Shown here in pieces: positions 14,885 to 16,728 of a DNA stretch of 16,728 bases. Source of the DNA: an uncultured Bacilli bacterium (lineage in GTDB: Bacteria; Bacillota_I; Bacilli_A; RF39; UBA660); assembly GCA_947626425.1 (NCBI GenBank), contig CANQRX010000021.1:1-16728 (forward strand), given 5' to 3'. Positions within the stretch are counted from its first letter, which is position 1, and each line of letters starts with the position of its first letter. A program made the position numbers and the translations under genes. The notes beneath the pieces were generated by a model. The model had not been told where the DNA came from and searched no databases. It saw only the letters and a list, made by a program, of their open reading frames with translations.

Positions 14885-15969
14885 TATAATCACCTTTTAA
14901 TAAAGATTTCATAATTTCTAAAAGATCGCCACCTAAAACTTGCATCGCATTACTAGTTGTATAACCACTTCGCAAATCCTTAACTTGCTTATAAGGTTCT
15001 AAAACATAATTTCGGGATTGACTACCAAAATTAATATTAAGAGCCTCCCCTTTAATTCTCGACATTTCTTCCGCCTTTTTTTCTTGTTCTAATTGATACA
15101 ATTTACTTTTTAATAACTTCATCGCCATATCTTTATTTTTCATTTGGCTTCGTTCATTTTGACAAGTAACGACAATTTTCGTTGGTAAATGCGTTATTCG
15201 CACGGCTGAATTAGAAGTATTAACCGATTGACCACCGGCTCCCGAAGAATGATAAACATCAATTTTTAAATCACTTTCATTAACTTCTAAATTAATTTCT
15301 TGGTTTATTTCTGGGGTTACCGAAACAGAAGCAAAAGAAGTATGCCGTCTTTTGTTAGAATCAAATGGCGAAATTCGGACTAATCGGTGAATTCCAGTTT
15401 CGTTTTTAAAATAGCCATATGCATAATGACCTTTTACTAAAATTGTTCCACTTTTTAAACCCGCTTCTTCGCCTTTTTGTTCTTCAATCACTTCATAACT
15501 ATAATCATTTTTTTCACAAAAACGTTCATACATCCTTAATAACATAGAGGCCCAATCACAAGCTTCCGTTCCACCTGCTCCCGAATGAACTTCTAAAAAA
15601 CAATTACAATTATCAAACTCCCCATTTAATAAAGTTGAAAGTTCTAAATTTTCTAATTGTTTTTCTAAAACTGGCAACTCATCAACAATTTCCGTAATAT
15701 CAGATTCATCTACCATAGCCAATAATTCTAAATTATCAACAATAGCCTCTTTAACTTTGTTATACTCCAAAACAACTTTCTTTAAATCACTCAATTCTTT
15801 ACTAATCGAGGTTGCTTTTTCACTATCATTCCAAAAATCAGAACTATTATAAATCTTTTCTAAATCATTAATTTTAATTTGCAAAGTTTCTAAGTCAAAG
15901 CGACCTCCCAATATTTAAAATTTGTTTTTCTAAATTTTTTAAAATATTTTCAACTTCTTTTTTATTCAT
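14877..15969 (-). CDS. prfB: Peptide chain release factor 2, made by programmed +1 frameshift
   Basis: RF2 recognises UGA and UAA and triggers peptide release on the ribosome. The gene is read in two frames. The first runs from ATG 15969 (GGAGG nine bases upstream) through 24 codons to CTT (15898-15900) followed by TGA. The second, shifted +1, runs from GAC at 15896 to TAA at 14877. The joined product is 363 residues, normal for RF2. It carries the stop-recognition tripeptide SPF (about 200-202) and the catalytic GGQ (about 245-247, in HSSGAGGQSVN). The residues before the shift (MNKKEVENILKNLEKQ) fit the RF2 N-terminal helix. An apparent TTG start at 15911 in the second frame is an artefact. 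An accessory gene ends 21 bases upstream; a YitT-family gene overlaps its end. Confidence 0.96.
15894..15909 (-). promoter_or_regulatory. Programmed +1 frameshift site in prfB
   Basis: The minus strand reads GGGAGG-TCG-CTT-TGA-C. A Shine-Dalgarno-like GGGAGG lies three bases before the slippery CTT, the UGA stop follows, and the base after it is C, which weakens termination. Spacing matches the classic E. coli site (AGGGGG-TAT-CTT-TGA-C). Low RF2 slows termination and lets the ribosome slip, so RF2 controls its own synthesis. Confidence 0.95.
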
Positions 15970-15990
15970 GCCTTATCCTCCATTTTTTTA

Positions 15991-16728
15991 TTATTTTATT
16001 TCCTCTAAATACTTATTTTCATTTCCAACAAAAACAACTAAGTATTTCTTTAAATTGTTTATTTCTAAATTATAACTTATTAATTGTTCTTTTCCTTCTT
16101 CAATTTTTTCGTTTAATAAATTCTCATTAAACTCATTTTTCTTAATGTATTTAAATTCAATCATTATATTGTATTTTACCATATCATCATTACTAAAAAT
16201 CATTAAATCAACATAACCCATTCCAACTGGATACTCCGTTTTAACATTTAAAGCAGGATGTTTTAATAAGGTATAATATAATAATTGAATATACTTTTCA
16301 TCAAACCTCATAAACGTTCGACTACCTAACTCAGTTAATATTTCACTAACATAATTAGTTAATTTTTCTATTTTTCCTTCATAAAATATCTCTAAATTTA
16401 TTGCCCCAATTTTTTCTTTATTAATTACGATATTATATTTATTTTTTAGCATATCTAAAAAATAATTATTATAAGTTTCTTTCATTATTTGGTTAGGTAT
16501 TGTTAAAATCATTTCTTGGGTTATAACATCAAAATCTTTAATTGTTAAATAACCAAAATAATATAATAAACTTACTAAAACATCTGATGTTATATTTTCT
16601 AATAAATTAAACTTATCAACTAAACTTCCCTTTATTTCATCAGTTTTTAATATTTTTTCAATTATTTCTAAATATATATTATTATTTTTAATTTTTAAAA
16701 TATTATCAATTTTTCCATAATTTACAAC
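15991..16728 (-). CDS. AAA-ATPase-like / PD-(D/E)XK family protein, 5' end outside window
   Basis: The frame is open from the right edge (16728) to TAA at 15991, giving 245 residues of C-terminal sequence. A Met at 16512 is internal, not the start. The first 95 visible residues align with residues 315-409 of the left-edge gene (about half identical by eye, including VVNY.KIDN, LLYYFG and TIPN..MK.TY). The C-terminal half holds a PD-(D/E)XK nuclease pattern: YPVGMGYVDLMI with Asp174, then IMIEFKY with Glu191 and Lys193 (visible numbering), followed by a conserved-looking KIEEGKEQLISYN segment. Active-site residues are intact, so it may be a working nuclease, though substrate and role are unknown. 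The ATPase half lies beyond the window. prfB starts 21 bases downstream. Confidence 0.88.
   Translation of the reverse strand, partial: VVNYGKIDNILKIKNNNIYLEIIEKILKTDEIKGSLVDKFNLLENITSDVLVSLLYYFGYLTIKDFDVITQEMILTIPNQIMKETYNNYFLDMLKNKYNIVINKEKIGAINLEIFYEGKIEKLTNYVSEILTELGSRTFMRFDEKYIQLLYYTLLKHPALNVKTEYPVGMGYVDLMIFSNDDMVKYNIMIEFKYIKKNEFNENLLNEKIEEGKEQLISYNLEINNLKKYLVVFVGNENKYLEEIK

Noticed and set aside
14877..15911. prfB read as a single frame starting at TTG 15911
   Set aside because: The frame before it carries the true ATG 15969, a ribosome binding site and the canonical RF2 frameshift site; the TTG lies inside that site.
15991..16512. A complete 173-aa protein starting at ATG 16512
   Set aside because: The frame is open and homologous to the left-edge gene all the way upstream to the window edge, so this Met is internal.

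Overview
This is an AT-rich, gene-dense chromosomal window from a low-GC Gram-positive bacterium (Bacillota). I would guess an Erysipelotrichales- or RF39-like gut lineage, but that placement is inference. The support is the very low GC, strong AGGAGG-type ribosome binding sites, sigma-A promoters (TTGNNN-17-TATAAT), TTG/GTG starts, and Firmicute-type housekeeping genes. An intact prfB (RF2) with its UGA frameshift site, plus genes ending in TGA, shows UGA is a stop codon, so this is not a Mycoplasma-code genome. Almost everything reads on the minus strand.

Right end, 10.3-16.7 kb, minus strand: the 3' part of an AAA-ATPase-like/PD-(D/E)XK gene runs in from the window edge and ends 21 bases before prfB. 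prfB overlaps a YitT-family membrane protein gene by 8 bases. A promoter then drives tilS and ftsH, which share one base at TAATG. ftsH ends in a terminator, followed by a small orphan gene (10349-10546) with its own terminator. FtsH carries a C-terminal tail resembling a Rho-N/SAP-like motif.

Middle, 6.7-10.2 kb, accessory region: a membrane-anchored protein of unknown function (9348-10175, minus) converges with a soluble orphan (8641-9333, plus). They share a bidirectional terminator whose two arms also encode both C-terminal ends. Left of these lie a 154-bp inverted-repeat-bounded element (8412-8565), a small lipoprotein gene (7971-8375, plus), a divergent 55-residue ribbon-helix-helix-like gene (7680-7847, minus), and a YefM/YoeB-type toxin-antitoxin pair (7021-7546, minus) with a consensus promoter and a palindromic operator. 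The region between the lipoprotein gene and the ribbon-helix-helix-like gene holds two perfect palindromes.

Left end, 1-6.7 kb, minus strand: lgt (prolipoprotein diacylglyceryl transferase) and tex form one unit ending in a terminator. That terminator overlaps the start of the asnB transcript, so asnB starts afresh. asnB is followed by a PAP2-family phosphatase. Finally, a second AAA-ATPase-like/PD-(D/E)XK gene with its own promoter runs off the left edge. It is a clear paralogue of the right-edge gene, so the two accessory genes bracket about 15 kb of mostly housekeeping DNA in direct orientation.

The housekeeping genes cover translation termination (prfB), tRNA-Ile lysidine formation (tilS), membrane protein quality control (ftsH), lipoprotein maturation (lgt, whose likely substrates include the lipoprotein encoded here), asparagine synthesis and lipid phosphate turnover. 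I see no rRNA, tRNA, CRISPR array or intact transposase gene. I did not find a convincing new multi-gene system. The best leads are the inverted-repeat element, the FtsH tail, the palindromes beside the ribbon-helix-helix gene, and the unassigned proteins.
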